A DNA stretch of 64,000 nt from the NCBI GenBank assembly GCA_014529385.2, contig CM043966.1, positions 88,872,587-88,936,586 of the forward strand, given 5' to 3'. Below are positions 1 through 10,439 of this stretch, in pieces. Both the position numbers and the translations under genes were made by a program. The stretch is from Adiantum capillus-veneris (Eukaryota; Streptophyta; Polypodiopsida; Polypodiales; Pteridaceae). The notes below the pieces were generated by a model. The model did not search any database, had not been told where the DNA came from, and worked only from the letters and a program-made list of their open reading frames with translations. Numbering within the stretch: the first letter of the stretch is position 1; the number at the start of each line of letters is the position of its first letter.

Positions 1-1
1 G

Positions 2-3000
2 CAAGACATTGTTTCTCATAAGCAAAAAGACTTAGATGACTACTACTTGTACAAGCAAGAGTTCCTACGTCTTTGGGCTCTATGGATACGAAATGTTGCT
101 AACCCTGGTGATGGTGCAGAATTTCTAAAGAAGGAGAGGTTCATAGCCGGACTCTTTTCTGACCTTAAGGTAAAAGTTGAGGCGGGTGCACCTGCTACCT
201 TTGATGCAGCTGAAACTAGGGCTGCTGAGAAATATAGGAAACTCAAGTGCTTAAGGGGGGAGGTTCCAATGGAAGGTCTTAAACCCAAAGGTAAGTCACA
301 AGCATCAACATCTAAGGAGCTTCCTGAGGTAACAACGGAAGTGATGGAGAAGTTAAATGAATCTTTAAGCAGCTTGTCAATTCACCTTGCACAAGCTGTA
401 GGTCCAAAGGGACAAGCAAAGAAGTCTGAAGAGCGAGACCCACGACCTAGGAGAGTCTTGCAATGTTGGAATTGCGGTGAGTCTGGACATGGGATGTATA
501 ATTGTCCTTGGCCCCGTGGGGAGCCAGGGAGACCTAACTTGAATTACCCAGTGATGAATGCAGGTGAAGGAACTAGTCCGCAACCACGGCTTATACAAAG
601 GCCAAATGGAGCAAGACCACCTCCACAAGGAGTGGAAGGAGTTCCACCTTTGCCAGACCCAAACGTGCATGTGGTAGAGGTGACAAATTCAAGAGAGGTT
701 GACATGGAAGCAAATGGTATTAAGCGTGGCCGAGGGAAAGGTAAGGAGAAAGAAGGAGTTACATCACAAAGTGACCATGGACGAGAAAAGAAGGCAAAGG
801 AGACCAAGGAAGCTAAGAGGACTCGACGTCGTATCAACCTCCAAGACTTTCCTCTTGGACATGGAATGGCTCCATACAACCTGTTGGAAGACATGAGAGG
901 TAAGGGTCTTGATATCTCATGGCCTCAATTTCTTGCATTATGTCCACAAGTTAGGAGGGATTTAACAAGGGCAGTTAGCACTAGGAGAAAGGTAAAAGAG
1001 AGTGTGCCTGTTGTAAAAATTGCACAAGCTGAAATGAATGAGGACATTACACATGTGCTAGATTGTTACATAAAAGGGAGATTGGTTAGGAAAGGTCTAG
1101 TGGATGGGGGTACACAAATTTGCATCATGACAGAGGGACTCATGCAAAAACTAGGCATGCACATCCATGAGACACCTGAAATTAAGGTCAAGATGGCAAA
1201 CAATAGCAAGGTTAGGTGCGTAGGCATTTGTAAAAATGTTTTTGTGGAGGCCTTTGGCATTAAGAAGGCAGTGGATTTCTATGTCATGTCTACCAAAGGA
1301 AATGGTTACCCATTTATCCTAGGGAGACCATGGCTAATGAAAATGCGAGCTTTGCAGGATTGGGAGAGTGGAAAGCTAATTTGCATGAACGACAATCACA
1401 AGAAGGTTGTCTTTGACATGAAGGAGCAACGCCAAGAGGAGCTCCATGAAGAATCATCTCAAAGTGAGACGGAAGAAGGTTGGACCGATAACACTTCAGA
1501 AGAAGAAAGTAGCGACAGCATTACTGAAGAGGAGTCTTCCATCGAAGTCATGGGGGTAAGGTTTAAGCCAACCAACCAAGAGACCTCTTGTCAAGGTTTG
1601 GAGGAGGTAGGTTCCCAAGAGAACCAAAAAGTGGAAGATGAAAGAATGCTAGAAGGTATGCTATCTACAACACTTACAAAGGATGAAAGAGAGGAGTTCA
1701 AATGTGTGTTAAGAAAATTTCCTAGGCTTTTTGCTAAAGACTACATCGATGTGCGTGGAGTAGATGCTGTTCAACACAAAATTGAGTTGAAGCCAGAGGC
1801 CACACCTAAGGCTCAGAAGCTACGAAGGCTAGGATTCATCAAGGAGCAGGCTTTACTCAAGGCGGTAAGAAAGCTTCTAGCATCAGGTTTCATTTATCCA
1901 GTGGAGAATTCAGAGTGGGTCTCTCCCGTTGTTGTCACTCCTAAGAAAAACGGAAAGTGGAGGGTGTGTGTGGATTACCGTCCACTCAATGAGGCAACAA
2001 AAAGAGATCACTTTCCCCTCCCATTTCAGGATGAGATACTAAATGAGGTAGTTGGTCATGAGAAGTACACTGTGTGTGATGGCTACTCAGGCTACTTTCA
2101 AATAGGTATCGCATTGGAAGATCAATTGAAAACAACCTTTATCACTCCTTGGGGTTGTTATGCTTTTAGAGTCATGCCATTTGGTCTGACAAATGCTCCT
2201 GCAACATTCCAATGTTTCATGAACATGGTGTTTCAAGCATTCTTTGGAAAGTCAATTAGGGTGTTCATTGATGATTTCTGCATTTATAGCTCAAAATCAT
2301 TGCATCTACAAAGGGTAGAAGAAGGTTTAAAGAAGCTCTACGACATGGGAGGTCAACTCAACCCCGACAAGTGCCACATAGGTGAGGATGAAGTGATCTT
2401 GCTCGGTCACAAGGTTTCCTATAAAGGCATTGAGGTGGATCCTTCAAAGGCAAAGGCTCTTATTGAGCTCCCATCACCGAAGAGTCTTAAGGAGGTCATC
2501 TCTTTCATTCAGAAGGTGAAGTATATGTCACGCTTCATTCACTTAGCTTCGGAGTTGCTTCATCCTTTGCAAAAGTTGACACAACAAGTAGAATTTGCAT
2601 GGTCTGATGAGATTGAAGAGTATTTTTGTAACATTAAAGTCATTTTGTCAGAGCTACCAACACTCATGCCTCCTTGTTGGGAGTACACATTCTTTGTTAG
2701 CTCTAGTGTTGGAAGGGAAACAATTGGTGCTGTGTTGCTACAACAAGATCCCCACAGTACAAGGATGCGACCCATCTACTTTGCTAGTAGGGTCATGAAT
2801 GCTTTGGAGAGAGACTACACAGAAGCAGAACTCATGATGCTTTCTCTCATGTTTGCGGTGAGAAAGTTTAGATCCTACCTGCTACCAAAACCTTTTGTAA
2901 TTCTCACTGCAGAAAATTTGTTCCCTTGGGTGTCATCTCAAACGAATCATAGTACTAGGATCTCAAAGTGGATTATGGAGTTGCAAGAGTTCCAATACTC

Positions 3001-3445
3001 TTTCAAGGTAGAAGATAGTGTGCGTGCACAATTGGCAGGGATTCTCTCTTATAGGGTACATGAGAAGGAAATTAAGGTGCCTCAAGTAAAGACCCTACCA
3101 TTGCCACCACCAAAAAGTATTCCCAATGCTTTTACCTTGTTCTTTGATGGAGCTTTTCGACGAGCCACAGGGAAAGCAGGGGGAGGGCTAGTGTTGCTCA
3201 ACCCAAGTGGAGAGGTGGTCATGAAAGAGAAGGTCAATCTACCAGGTTCAACTAGCAACAATGAAGCAGAATACGACACACTACTTCATGGTTTGAAGAT
3301 GTGCAAATGCCAAGGGATAAAACGTCTCATGGTAAAGGGAGATGCACTTCTCATTGTTAAACAGATTTTAGGCATTTGGGCATGCAAGAATGAAAGCTTA
3401 AGGACAAAAGTTCATGCCATTCGTAGGATGTTTAATCAGTTTTAA
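2..3445 (+). CDS. Ty3/gypsy gag-protease-RT-RNase H polyprotein (5' partial)
   Basis: The reading frame is open from base 2 and shows no start. A CCHC zinc knuckle (CWNCGESGHGMYNC) lies at 464-505. A retropepsin-like site (LVDGGTQICIM) is near 1098-1130; D-G-G is common in this branch. RT follows with VCVDYRPLNE near 1965 and the catalytic FIDD at about 2263-2275. The first RNase H (about 2650-3060) has lost its usual first catalytic Asp and looks degenerate, as in Tat elements. A second RNase H begins near 3130 with FFDGAF, NNEAEY and KGDALL, giving three of the four acidic residues. The frame stops at TAA 3443-3445, inside this second RNase H, and the same frame continues at once downstream. 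The product would serve replication in cytoplasmic particles. Confidence 0.85.
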   Translation, partial: QDIVSHKQKDLDDYYLYKQEFLRLWALWIRNVANPGDGAEFLKKERFIAGLFSDLKVKVEAGAPATFDAAETRAAEKYRKLKCLRGEVPMEGLKPKGKSQASTSKELPEVTTEVMEKLNESLSSLSIHLAQAVGPKGQAKKSEERDPRPRRVLQCWNCGESGHGMYNCPWPRGEPGRPNLNYPVMNAGEGTSPQPRLIQRPNGARPPPQGVEGVPPLPDPNVHVVEVTNSREVDMEANGIKRGRGKGKEKEGVTSQSDHGREKKAKETKEAKRTRRRINLQDFPLGHGMAPYNLLEDMRGKGLDISWPQFLALCPQVRRDLTRAVSTRRKVKESVPVVKIAQAEMNEDITHVLDCYIKGRLVRKGLVDGGTQICIMTEGLMQKLGMHIHETPEIKVKMANNSKVRCVGICKNVFVEAFGIKKAVDFYVMSTKGNGYPFILGRPWLMKMRALQDWESGKLICMNDNHKKVVFDMKEQRQEELHEESSQSETEEGWTDNTSEEESSDSITEEESSIEVMGVRFKPTNQETSCQGLEEVGSQENQKVEDERMLEGMLSTTLTKDEREEFKCVLRKFPRLFAKDYIDVRGVDAVQHKIELKPEATPKAQKLRRLGFIKEQALLKAVRKLLASGFIYPVENSEWVSPVVVTPKKNGKWRVCVDYRPLNEATKRDHFPLPFQDEILNEVVGHEKYTVCDGYSGYFQIGIALEDQLKTTFITPWGCYAFRVMPFGLTNAPATFQCFMNMVFQAFFGKSIRVFIDDFCIYSSKSLHLQRVEEGLKKLYDMGGQLNPDKCHIGEDEVILLGHKVSYKGIEVDPSKAKALIELPSPKSLKEVISFIQKVKYMSRFIHLASELLHPLQKLTQQVEFAWSDEIEEYFCNIKVILSELPTLMPPCWEYTFFVSSSVGRETIGAVLLQQDPHSTRMRPIYFASRVMNALERDYTEAELMMLSLMFAVRKFRSYLLPKPFVILTAENLFPWVSSQTNHSTRISKWIMELQEFQYSFKVEDSVRAQLAGILSYRVHEKEIKVPQVKTLPLPPPKSIPNAFTLFFDGAFRRATGKAGGGLVLLNPSGEVVMKEKVNLPGSTSNNEAEYDTLLHGLKMCKCQGIKRLMVKGDALLIVKQILGIWACKNESLRTKVHAIRRMFNQF

Positions 3446-5008
3446 GAAGTGAAACTATATCATATTCCGAGGAAACAAAATGAAGATGCCGATTTACTTG
3501 CACAACAAGCAGTTACATGTGTTGAGAGAGAAGTGCAGGTCATCATGGTGGCAGTAGCTGTCAAGCAACCGAGATACCAGGGATTGGAGTCATTGGCTCC
3601 CATTATTGGCTACATTTTGGAGGGTGAGTTTCCACAAGACTTCACGAAGGCTCAGAAGAGGAGACTCATGAAGAAGGCAAGTTTCTATCTCTTCCTAGAA
3701 GGCTCCCTCTATCAAAGAGGGGAGGATCAAGTGTGTAGAAGAGCACCAACTATCGAGGAAATTCCATCCATTCTAAAAGGTTTGCATGAAGAGGCATGTG
3801 GTGGTCACTTTGCCCAAGAATCAACTGTGAAGAAGATTTTGCTTGCGGGGTATGTTTGGCCAAGCTTGCATGTGGATGTTCAACATTGGTGTAAAAGCTG
3901 TCACAATTGTCAGATAAATGGAAATAGAAGGTTGGTGCATGGCCCGAGGCAAATAGTGCTTGCAAATGGACCCTTTGAAAAGTGGGGCATTGATGCTATG
4001 GGTCCTCTGCATAGGACAAAAAATGGTAAACTCTACATTCTAGTGGCTGTAGCCTATATGACTAGGTGGGTGGAAGCTCAAAGTATGGCAAGAGTGAATG
4101 AGAGGACAGTTAGCAAGTTTGTGTACAATCACATTTGTTGCAGATTTGGCACACCTTTGGAGATTGTTTCTGATAATGGTCCAGGGTTTAGGAAGGGCTT
4201 GCTCACAGAAGTTTGTGAAGAGCTTCACATTCTACATCGTCACAGCACACCATACTACCCACAGTCAAATGGTTTGGTGGAGAAGGCTAATGGTGTCATT
4301 GCAGGAATCATTAGAAAGATGGTGCAAAACAAGACAAAATTATGGGATGACTTCTTGGATGGTGCCTTGTGGGCATATCGAACCACATATAGGGAAGCCA
4401 CGGAGTTCACACCATTTCACTTGGTCTATGGTCAAGAGGCTTTGCGGCCTATCGAGCTCAACATTCCAACAATGCGACTTCATGGCAAAGGAGCACAAGA
4501 TAATCAAGAGGTATGGATGGATCGACTTCTTACGTTAGTGGAGCTTGAGTGGAAAAGAGAAGCAGCATATAAGTGCTACAAGAGGAAAGCCACACAAGCG
4601 AAAGAAACGCACGACAAGAAACTGAAGGACAAAGGCATCAAGGAAGGAGAGCTTGTGCTAAGGTATGACAATCGACTTGACAATCGTTTTGATGCCAAGT
4701 TTGAAACTAGATGGCAAGGGCCATACATAGTCAAGAAGGCTTTCAATTCTAGTTACTATCAGCTTATGGACTTGAATGGTAAAGAGCACTCTAGGAAGGT
4801 AAACGGGTATCGCTTGAAGCCCTATTTGAGTCGCCTTCTACCAAAGGATCTACCAAAGATCTGTCCAAAGGCCGCTATCTCATGTAAAAATTGTTACATG
4901 AAGCATGAATGTAACTCCAGCCAAAATTCTGAGGAGCCAAACAATGAAGATCTCGTCAAGGACTCTGAAGCACTCTCTTTGGAAAAGATGCTCTATGATG
5001 GTACATGA
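3446..5008 (+). CDS. Ty3/gypsy polyprotein continued: end of second RNase H and integrase
   Basis: This is the same frame as the upstream polyprotein, separated only by TAA 3443-3445. It opens with KLYHIPRKQNEDADLLAQQ, the end of the archaeal-type RNase H carrying its fourth acidic residue. Integrase follows with an HHCC zinc-binding module (GGHF to WCKSCHNCQ, about 3790-3915). The catalytic core has D in GIDAMG near 3990, D in SDNGPGF near 4173 and E in NGLVEKANG near 4280. A GPY/F module (RWQGPYIVKKAF to NGYRLKPY) lies at about 4710-4830. A short acidic tail ends at TGA 5006-5008. The GTG at 3449 is unlikely to be a natural start. All integrase motifs are preserved, so the upstream stop may be recent or suppressible. 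Confidence 0.82.
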   Translation, partial: EVKLYHIPRKQNEDADLLAQQAVTCVEREVQVIMVAVAVKQPRYQGLESLAPIIGYILEGEFPQDFTKAQKRRLMKKASFYLFLEGSLYQRGEDQVCRRAPTIEEIPSILKGLHEEACGGHFAQESTVKKILLAGYVWPSLHVDVQHWCKSCHNCQINGNRRLVHGPRQIVLANGPFEKWGIDAMGPLHRTKNGKLYILVAVAYMTRWVEAQSMARVNERTVSKFVYNHICCRFGTPLEIVSDNGPGFRKGLLTEVCEELHILHRHSTPYYPQSNGLVEKANGVIAGIIRKMVQNKTKLWDDFLDGALWAYRTTYREATEFTPFHLVYGQEALRPIELNIPTMRLHGKGAQDNQEVWMDRLLTLVELEWKREAAYKCYKRKATQAKETHDKKLKDKGIKEGELVLRYDNRLDNRFDAKFETRWQGPYIVKKAFNSSYYQLMDLNGKEHSRKVNGYRLKPYLSRLLPKDLPKICPKAAISCKNCYMKHECNSSQNSEEPNNEDLVKDSEALSLEKMLYDGT

Positions 5009-5023
5009 ATATACCATCATCCT

Positions 5024-5036
5024 GGGGGAGGGCTAA
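5024..5036 (+). promoter_or_regulatory. Polypurine tract of the Ty3 element
   Basis: GGGGGAGGG lies 16 bases after the integrase stop and just before a TGACAGCC sequence that can start the 3' LTR. Position and composition fit the plus-strand primer of LTR retrotransposons. Confidence 0.7.
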
Positions 5037-6825
5037 TGACAGCCGTTTTTCGGCTCTCCATATTAGCCATAGTAAGTTACTCCACCCTACCAAATTCACC
5101 CAAACGCTATGGCTATCCCTACCATTTCACTGTACATAGGCGTGTGTGAGTTAGGGGGCTTTTCCCATATCTTCTTAAAAACCCTCAGCTAGCTAGTCAC
5201 TGGGCTTAGTTGAGCCAAAAAAATAAAAAAAATAAAAAAATAAAAGTATATTATGGCCTCTTTGTGTGTAAATATTTTATTGTATATATGGCCTAAATAT
5301 AGGGATTTTTTATAATTATTTTGGTATTTTATTTAAATATTTCTACTTAGGTGTGTGTTTTATTAAACCTATGTACACCTTCTTTCATCCTCTTACACCA
5401 TAATTATATTTTTTACCAATATGTACATACTCTAACCTCATATTTTTCCTTTATACAAATCACTCCCACATTTTCACCCTCACCCTCGTGAAAACAAAAA
5501 ATTGATTTCTACTCATTGGTTACGTTTATTATATTATTTACTTGCATACCTTTTCCTCTATCACCCAAAATAATTCAAGGAGGGACCATATCATATGATT
5601 CCAATATCTTTCCATATCCATAACTCCTCCATATTTTTATTATTATTTTTACTCATTATTCTAACACCATGTGCTCATTGAGCTAAAGTCCATGAATAGT
5701 CCATACACTAGTCCCACCATGTATATATTTCTTTATTTACCAATAATCCTCGGACAACATGGATGCTTTGTATTATAATATAACAAAGGAGGGGCTCACT
5801 CTTGGATGCATTGTACAAATTCAACAAAGGAGGGGGCCACTAAAAGACTTTTGCAGGCATAAAAACAGGCTTTTTGGTGAGATTTTTTAAACCTATCTCC
5901 ACTCCGAATTTGGAGTGGTGGTCAAAAGAGAAAATGTAGCCCACGCTCTGAATAATCACCTCAAATTTTTTCATGATTTTTGGAGCTACCAGCGATGAGC
6001 TATGATTTTTTGAGTGGACCCTAGTCTGCCCACTTTTCTCACAAGTAGCCCTTAGTCTTCTCTCACCATTCCACACACCTACTCACTCTTACACATCCCT
6101 CCCTCTCCTTCCCTCACTCAAACCTGCAATTTCCATGGCTTCTCCCACCCTCTTCACCATTACCCTTCTCTCTCATCCCTATAGTTCTTTTATGAACCTC
6201 TACATACATACACCCTCTCCATGTCTCTCTCTATTGCTTCTATGTTACAATTTCATTTACCTCTCCTAAAAATATCTAAAATTCAGCATCTTAACCATGA
6301 TAACTTCTGCAAATTGAGGATTTTTCATCAACAAATCCTCTTTTCATCGTGGTGGTCAACCGTGGCGGCGGCATAAAGAAGCGAAGAAGAAGAAGAAGAC
6401 CAGCGGTCATTTTTTCCACAATCTACACAAGGGTGAGTTCAAGCTTCTTCAAAGCTTCACCATCTCAATGATTCTCTTTTAATTCACCCCTCTTCCTTCA
6501 TCAAATCAACTCATCCTACCCATTGTAAATGTATCACTAACAATTCTAGTGATTATTACCACTAACAACTAACTTCTCTTGTAAAAATGCACCCACACTA
6601 TCAACATATGGAGTAGGCAACCGCACAAGTAAACCAAATTCACTCACTCCCATGGAAGTTTCTCTCCTTTCACCACATCAATAATTCTCTTACTTGAGCC
6701 CACATCCATGTGACTCAAGAGAAAAGAGAGACCCCATTCTCATTTGAAATTCATAAAAATTCATAATCCTTGATCTTTCCTAATAAAATTGATTAGGCTT
6801 AATCCTAATCAAGGCTTCTAAAACC

Positions 6826-6834
6826 TATAAATAG
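6826..6834 (+). promoter_or_regulatory. TATA box in the Ty3 LTR
   Basis: TATAAATAG lies about 1.8 kb into the probable LTR and is followed by a C-rich candidate start region. Its position suits the LTR promoter. Transcription itself is not shown by the sequence. Confidence 0.45.
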
Positions 6835-7331
6835 AACCCATTCCTCCTTGTAAAAGACATCACTATACCATTGCACACTAGATTGAGCGTACCACACGCC
6901 AGTTCTATCTTGGTTGTAAAGAGAGAGTAAGCTTTCTATACACCATCACCTTGGTGCATAGAAAAGCTTGAGCTAGTTTGAGTGAGTGCGAGTAGAAGAT
7001 ATTCTTCCTACCATTGTTGTATCTACCCCAACATCAATGAATTGGTAGTTTTGGGTGCAATTCATGTCCAAAGGCTCACGCTTCTCCTCCAATTTGGCTT
7101 GGCAAACTCATTCAGCTTCATAAGGTGACTTGTTTCATTGAAGGTTGTTGTTTTGTTGCTTGTGATTCATTGGCTATCGTTTGGCTACCATTGTAAGAGG
7201 GTGGATGGTGAGAGGGCTCCCATAACCCTAAGACAATGTGCTAGTGATGCTATAACCAAATCTTGTCACTTGATTCCGCAAGCTCTAAGTTCCTTTTTGT
7301 GCAAAATATAAAGTTGAAGCTAAGTTGTACA

Positions 7332-7334
<3 letters not shown>

Positions 7335-7418
<84 letters not shown>
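7335..7418. repeat. (TC)42 microsatellite
   Basis: An uninterrupted TC dinucleotide run of 84 bases lies inside the probable LTR. Frames through it read as RERERE or LSLSLS and are not genes. Confidence 0.95.
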
Positions 7419-7421
<3 letters not shown>

Positions 7422-7879
7422 TTTTAATGTGTGAGAGTGTTCCATTGGTGTTAGGGTTAGTGTAAATTCCTTGCTTGTTTGTGGGTTGCTCTAACGATTC
7501 TCCTCTTTTGCGTCCTAGTTCGCTCTTAAAGTAGGTGGTGCCCCTTGTGTAGTTGGGATTTGGCTGTGGGTTTGTTGTTTTGGTTTGTGTTGTGTTGTGC
7601 CCCAGCCCCATTGAGCAGCACGGGAGCCTTGAAGGGTGTCTAGAGGTTGCTCTTCTTGTTGCCCGCCCCGGAGCGCCTCACTGCAGACGAGGAGTTGGTT
7701 GACAATGGAATTCGTACAATAAGAGGATGTCTAGGGTCAGTTCAAGATCATGAAGGTTCCCCCGTCGCACTTAGCAAGTTGGTGAATACTAGGAAGTGAA
7801 CTCAATAAAGGCACAAAGCCAAGGTGGGGTTACCAAAGGAAAGTACCCGACAATTGGGCCACATTGCATTTTTGGATGC

Positions 7880-8160
7880 GATCGCAATGGGCATACCACG
7901 GAAGCATCTCCTAAAATGTAGGAAACTGCTATTTTTGGCCATGAAATATGTTCGCGTCATTACCTTCGGAATGACAAGGGGAACATTTTAGAACTCTGTT
8001 GCAAAGTCAACTAGGCAACCGGTCGGGATATTTTTAAGCGGCAATCTCGAACAAGAAATTGCTTGTAAACATTCCATGTGGCACAAAATGGTGCACTTTC
8101 CTCTTGCAAAAAAATGGGCACCGAATTTGTAGCTGGGAGGCTTCATTTGCAAGCTCTTGC
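7880..8160 (+). repeat. LTR-like block, copy 1, left part
   Basis: This segment matches the reverse complement of about 63295-63010, for example CTCCTAAAATGTAGGAAACTGCTATTTT and GGAATGACAAGGGGAACATTTT. It is interrupted at 8160/8161 by a non-autonomous LTR element and resumes at 11829. The 5-bp CTTGC at its right edge (8156-8160) is the target-site duplication. Confidence 0.75.
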
Positions 8161-8352
8161 TGAAGGGGATCGGGGAGCACCACAGACGGAGAGTGAGAGA
8201 GAGAGAGAGAAGGAGATACACACACGATGTGGGTGGGGAGACTCAAAGAGTGAGCAGCCCCCTATACACTTATGCTATGTATAAGGTATACAAGTCAGTG
8301 GGCGCCCAGACTCTGGGCGGCCGAGCAAGGCACAGACGCCTATACCCCAACA
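8161..8352 (-). repeat. 3' LTR of non-autonomous element 1
   Basis: It runs TGAAGGGG to CCCCAACA on the plus strand and is nearly identical to 11641-11828. It contains a short GA run and a GTATAAGGTATAC stretch. On the element strand it begins TGTTGGGGTATA, typical of copia LTRs. Confidence 0.95.
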
Positions 8353-8370
8353 ACCTCCCACTTAAAGGCG
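8353..8370 (-). promoter_or_regulatory. Polypurine tract of non-autonomous element 1
   Basis: On the minus strand this reads TTTAAGTGGGAGGTT directly before the 3' LTR. Copia elements A (37931-37941) and 2 (near 45090) have an equivalent tract. Confidence 0.75.
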
Positions 8371-8431
8371 ACTGTGCCTTTAAGCAAGGGAACCTAGTCT
8401 AAAGACTACAAAAGGTGAGAGAAAACCGCTC

Positions 8432-10261
8432 TTAACCGATGCCCACTGGCTGGCTGTGATCGTGTGCATCCGGCTGTCCTGCTCCCGTGTATGTCCATAC
8501 ACCACTAGACGTACCGCACACGTACTACAAGTATGTACGCAATACCTGCATATCTCCCTCGTGCACTATGCCATCATCAGTGAACAAACTACTGACAACC
8601 CCAACTGCAAATGCTCCCACTACAACTGCGATATCCGGTCTCAAGATCAACATCTCATACATGAGACCACCGAATGCCGATGCAATGCTAGCGGGCTCTG
8701 GTAGCTCTACAGAGCATACATCAACATATATATCCCTGGCAATAGGCATCTCTGACTGACAAGGCGTGTCAGCCACATGCATCTCCTGACTGTCCGCAAA
8801 AGACGCATCAACCTGTCGTGCAACCTCAGAGCAAACCAGCTGCTCTAGGTGTCCGCTGGAAGACATATCCTGCACAACTATATCCCCATGCTCACTGTCG
8901 AGCATAGAAAGGAATGATTGCATAATCGCTGACGTCTCAGCCTCCTCTGCAATCATCCACTGCAAACATGACCACTCAATCTGCTGTGACTCACTAGAGC
9001 TCTCATGCTCTAACTCCGTATGCATAGACTCTTGCACAACGTCCTCCTGTCATGACTCACTAGAGCAAGATCGCTCTACCTGTCTATTCTGCATAGAAGT
9101 ATCTCGCACAACTGAATCTCTGCTTTGCTCAGTCACTAGCAAAGCATGCATGTCTGACTCTGTCACCTCTCTCTGTGACTGCTCAAGTCGTGCCCCAACT
9201 GTGTGCACAATGAGCTCACTACTCTGCACTCCATGCAAAGCATCCTGCAACCCACAAGCAAAAGAGACTCGCCTGCTCTCTCGCTCTCTACCTGGCTGCG
9301 TGATCACAGAGACAACACCGTCTCTCGCGTGATCCACATGCAATGGGTAACCTGTACCACTCCTGGCACCTCTCGCAATCACTAGCGAACCCAAATGCAT
9401 CACAAAATCTCGCTCTCGTAGCGAAATCTGACATCCACAATCTCTAAGCTGACCAATCGAGATCAAAATCACTGTCAAATCTGGTACATAGCGCACATGT
9501 CGTAACAAGTAAGATGCACCACTCGGTAATGACAGTCTCACATCTCCTGCACGTGCTATCGCATGCACCGATCCATCGGTCAAACGTACACCGCCAAGCA
9601 TCCCGCTAGAATAGCTACAAAACCATGCATGATGCTGCGTGACATGAAACATAGCATCTGCGTCTAGCAACCACTGCGAAGGGAGTGCACTATCCACATG
9701 TATAGCATCTCGTGCATAGCTCGAGGTAAAAGTGACATCCCCGTCACTAGTATACTCCGACACTACATGTGCCTCAACTGTCAAAGCAACTGAGTCCATG
9801 GCATCACTACATACATCTCTGAGACTGCCATGTCTCCTACGATGTCGCATACGACGAAAACAACGCCGTCTAACGTGTCCAGAATGACCACAATACCAAC
9901 ATGTCACCTGTCGGCGTGCTCGTGAATGTACATGTCTCACACGAGTTCGTGATGACTCAGATCTATCATACATATCATGTAATCTGCGCCAAAGTGCTCT
10001 CGAAGTAGTCTCATACATAACAAGAGCATATACAGATTCCGCAAGGTGCAAAGAGAGCGTAGATAGTGCCATCTCCTCTAGCTCCTGCCACTGATCGTCA
10101 GACATGTTTGAAGGTCTACCTACATCACCACTCAATGGTCGATGCAACCCTCGCTGTGTCAATGCATCAAGCATACACTCTCTCCATGCCGCAAAGTCTG
10201 ACCCATCAGACATGCGCATCTGTGAGAGGTCACAATCTGATCGATCACCTGTCTCTGCCAT
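8432..10261 (-). pseudogene. Gag-protease-like-novel C-terminal polyprotein of element 1
   Basis: One frame of 610 codons runs from the ATG at 10261 (MAETGDRSD), chosen because copia gag homology (SDFAAWRECMLDALTQRGL) follows directly. Two in-frame stops break it: TGA at 9050-9052 and TAG at 8525-8527. Domains in order: UBN2-type gag, a CCHC knuckle (CWYCGHSGHVRRRC, near 9900), then a protease-like domain. The usual D-S-G is replaced there by LLDADAMFHV, although the flap-like RHVRYVPDL stretch remains. A pre-integrase beginning (GSLVIARGARSGTGYPLHV) follows. Beyond it, in place of integrase, is an acidic linker and a hydrophobic segment (IAVVVGAFAVGVVSSLF), ending PVGIG. The same C-terminal part occurs in element 2. 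Its function is unknown. Confidence 0.82.
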
Positions 10262-10439
10262 GAGCACCATGTAGCAAACTAGAAAGCAAAACCACCTCAC
10301 CAACAACACCTGAAAACTGTCTACCAATATGGCCAGAAACTCAATGTAAAACCTGTGAGACACACTCCAAAATAGAGCTCCCGCAATGTCAATATAAGCC
10401 TCGCCTGCTCTAGTATCACACTGCAATCAAACGCACTAC

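Larger units (their letters stand above)
1..7855 (+). mobile_element. Ty3/gypsy LTR retrotransposon with dual RNase H, 5' truncated by window edge
   Basis: The element reads gag, protease, RT, RNase H, a second RNase H and integrase on the plus strand, then a polypurine tract and a probable 3' LTR. The gag frame is open from base 2, so the 5' LTR, primer-binding site and gag start lie outside the window. There is no chromodomain. The second, archaeal-type RNase H after the retroviral one is the mark of the plant Tat branch of Metaviridae (family knowledge). One in-frame TAA at 3443-3445 interrupts the polyprotein. The right end near 7855 is an estimate, because no 5' LTR is available for comparison. 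Confidence 0.8.
5037..7855 (+). repeat. Probable 3' LTR of the Ty3 element, noncoding
   Basis: No coding frame is recognisable in this AT-rich stretch. It starts TGACAGCC right after the polypurine tract. A good TATA box (TATAAATAG) lies at 6826-6834 and is followed by a run likely to be transcribed. A CT microsatellite sits at 7335-7418. A possible CA end is the CCGACA just before about 7855. A length near 2.8 kb is long but known for Tat-type elements. The exact end is inferred. Confidence 0.5.

Noticed and set aside
3443-3445. Stop codon as programmed recoding
   Set aside because: Kept only as a possibility. No readthrough context is evident and a single point mutation is simpler.
4098-4538. 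Second plus frame inside integrase
   Set aside because: It is a shadow of the integrase frame, which carries all the motifs.
7285-7611. Long minus frame with RERERE repeats, and LSLSLS or HTHTHT frames at other microsatellites
   Set aside because: They are translations of CT/GA and CA/TG runs with no other protein features.
9150-9385. Plus-strand frames opposite the gag of element 1
   Set aside because: They are antisense shadows without recognisable features.
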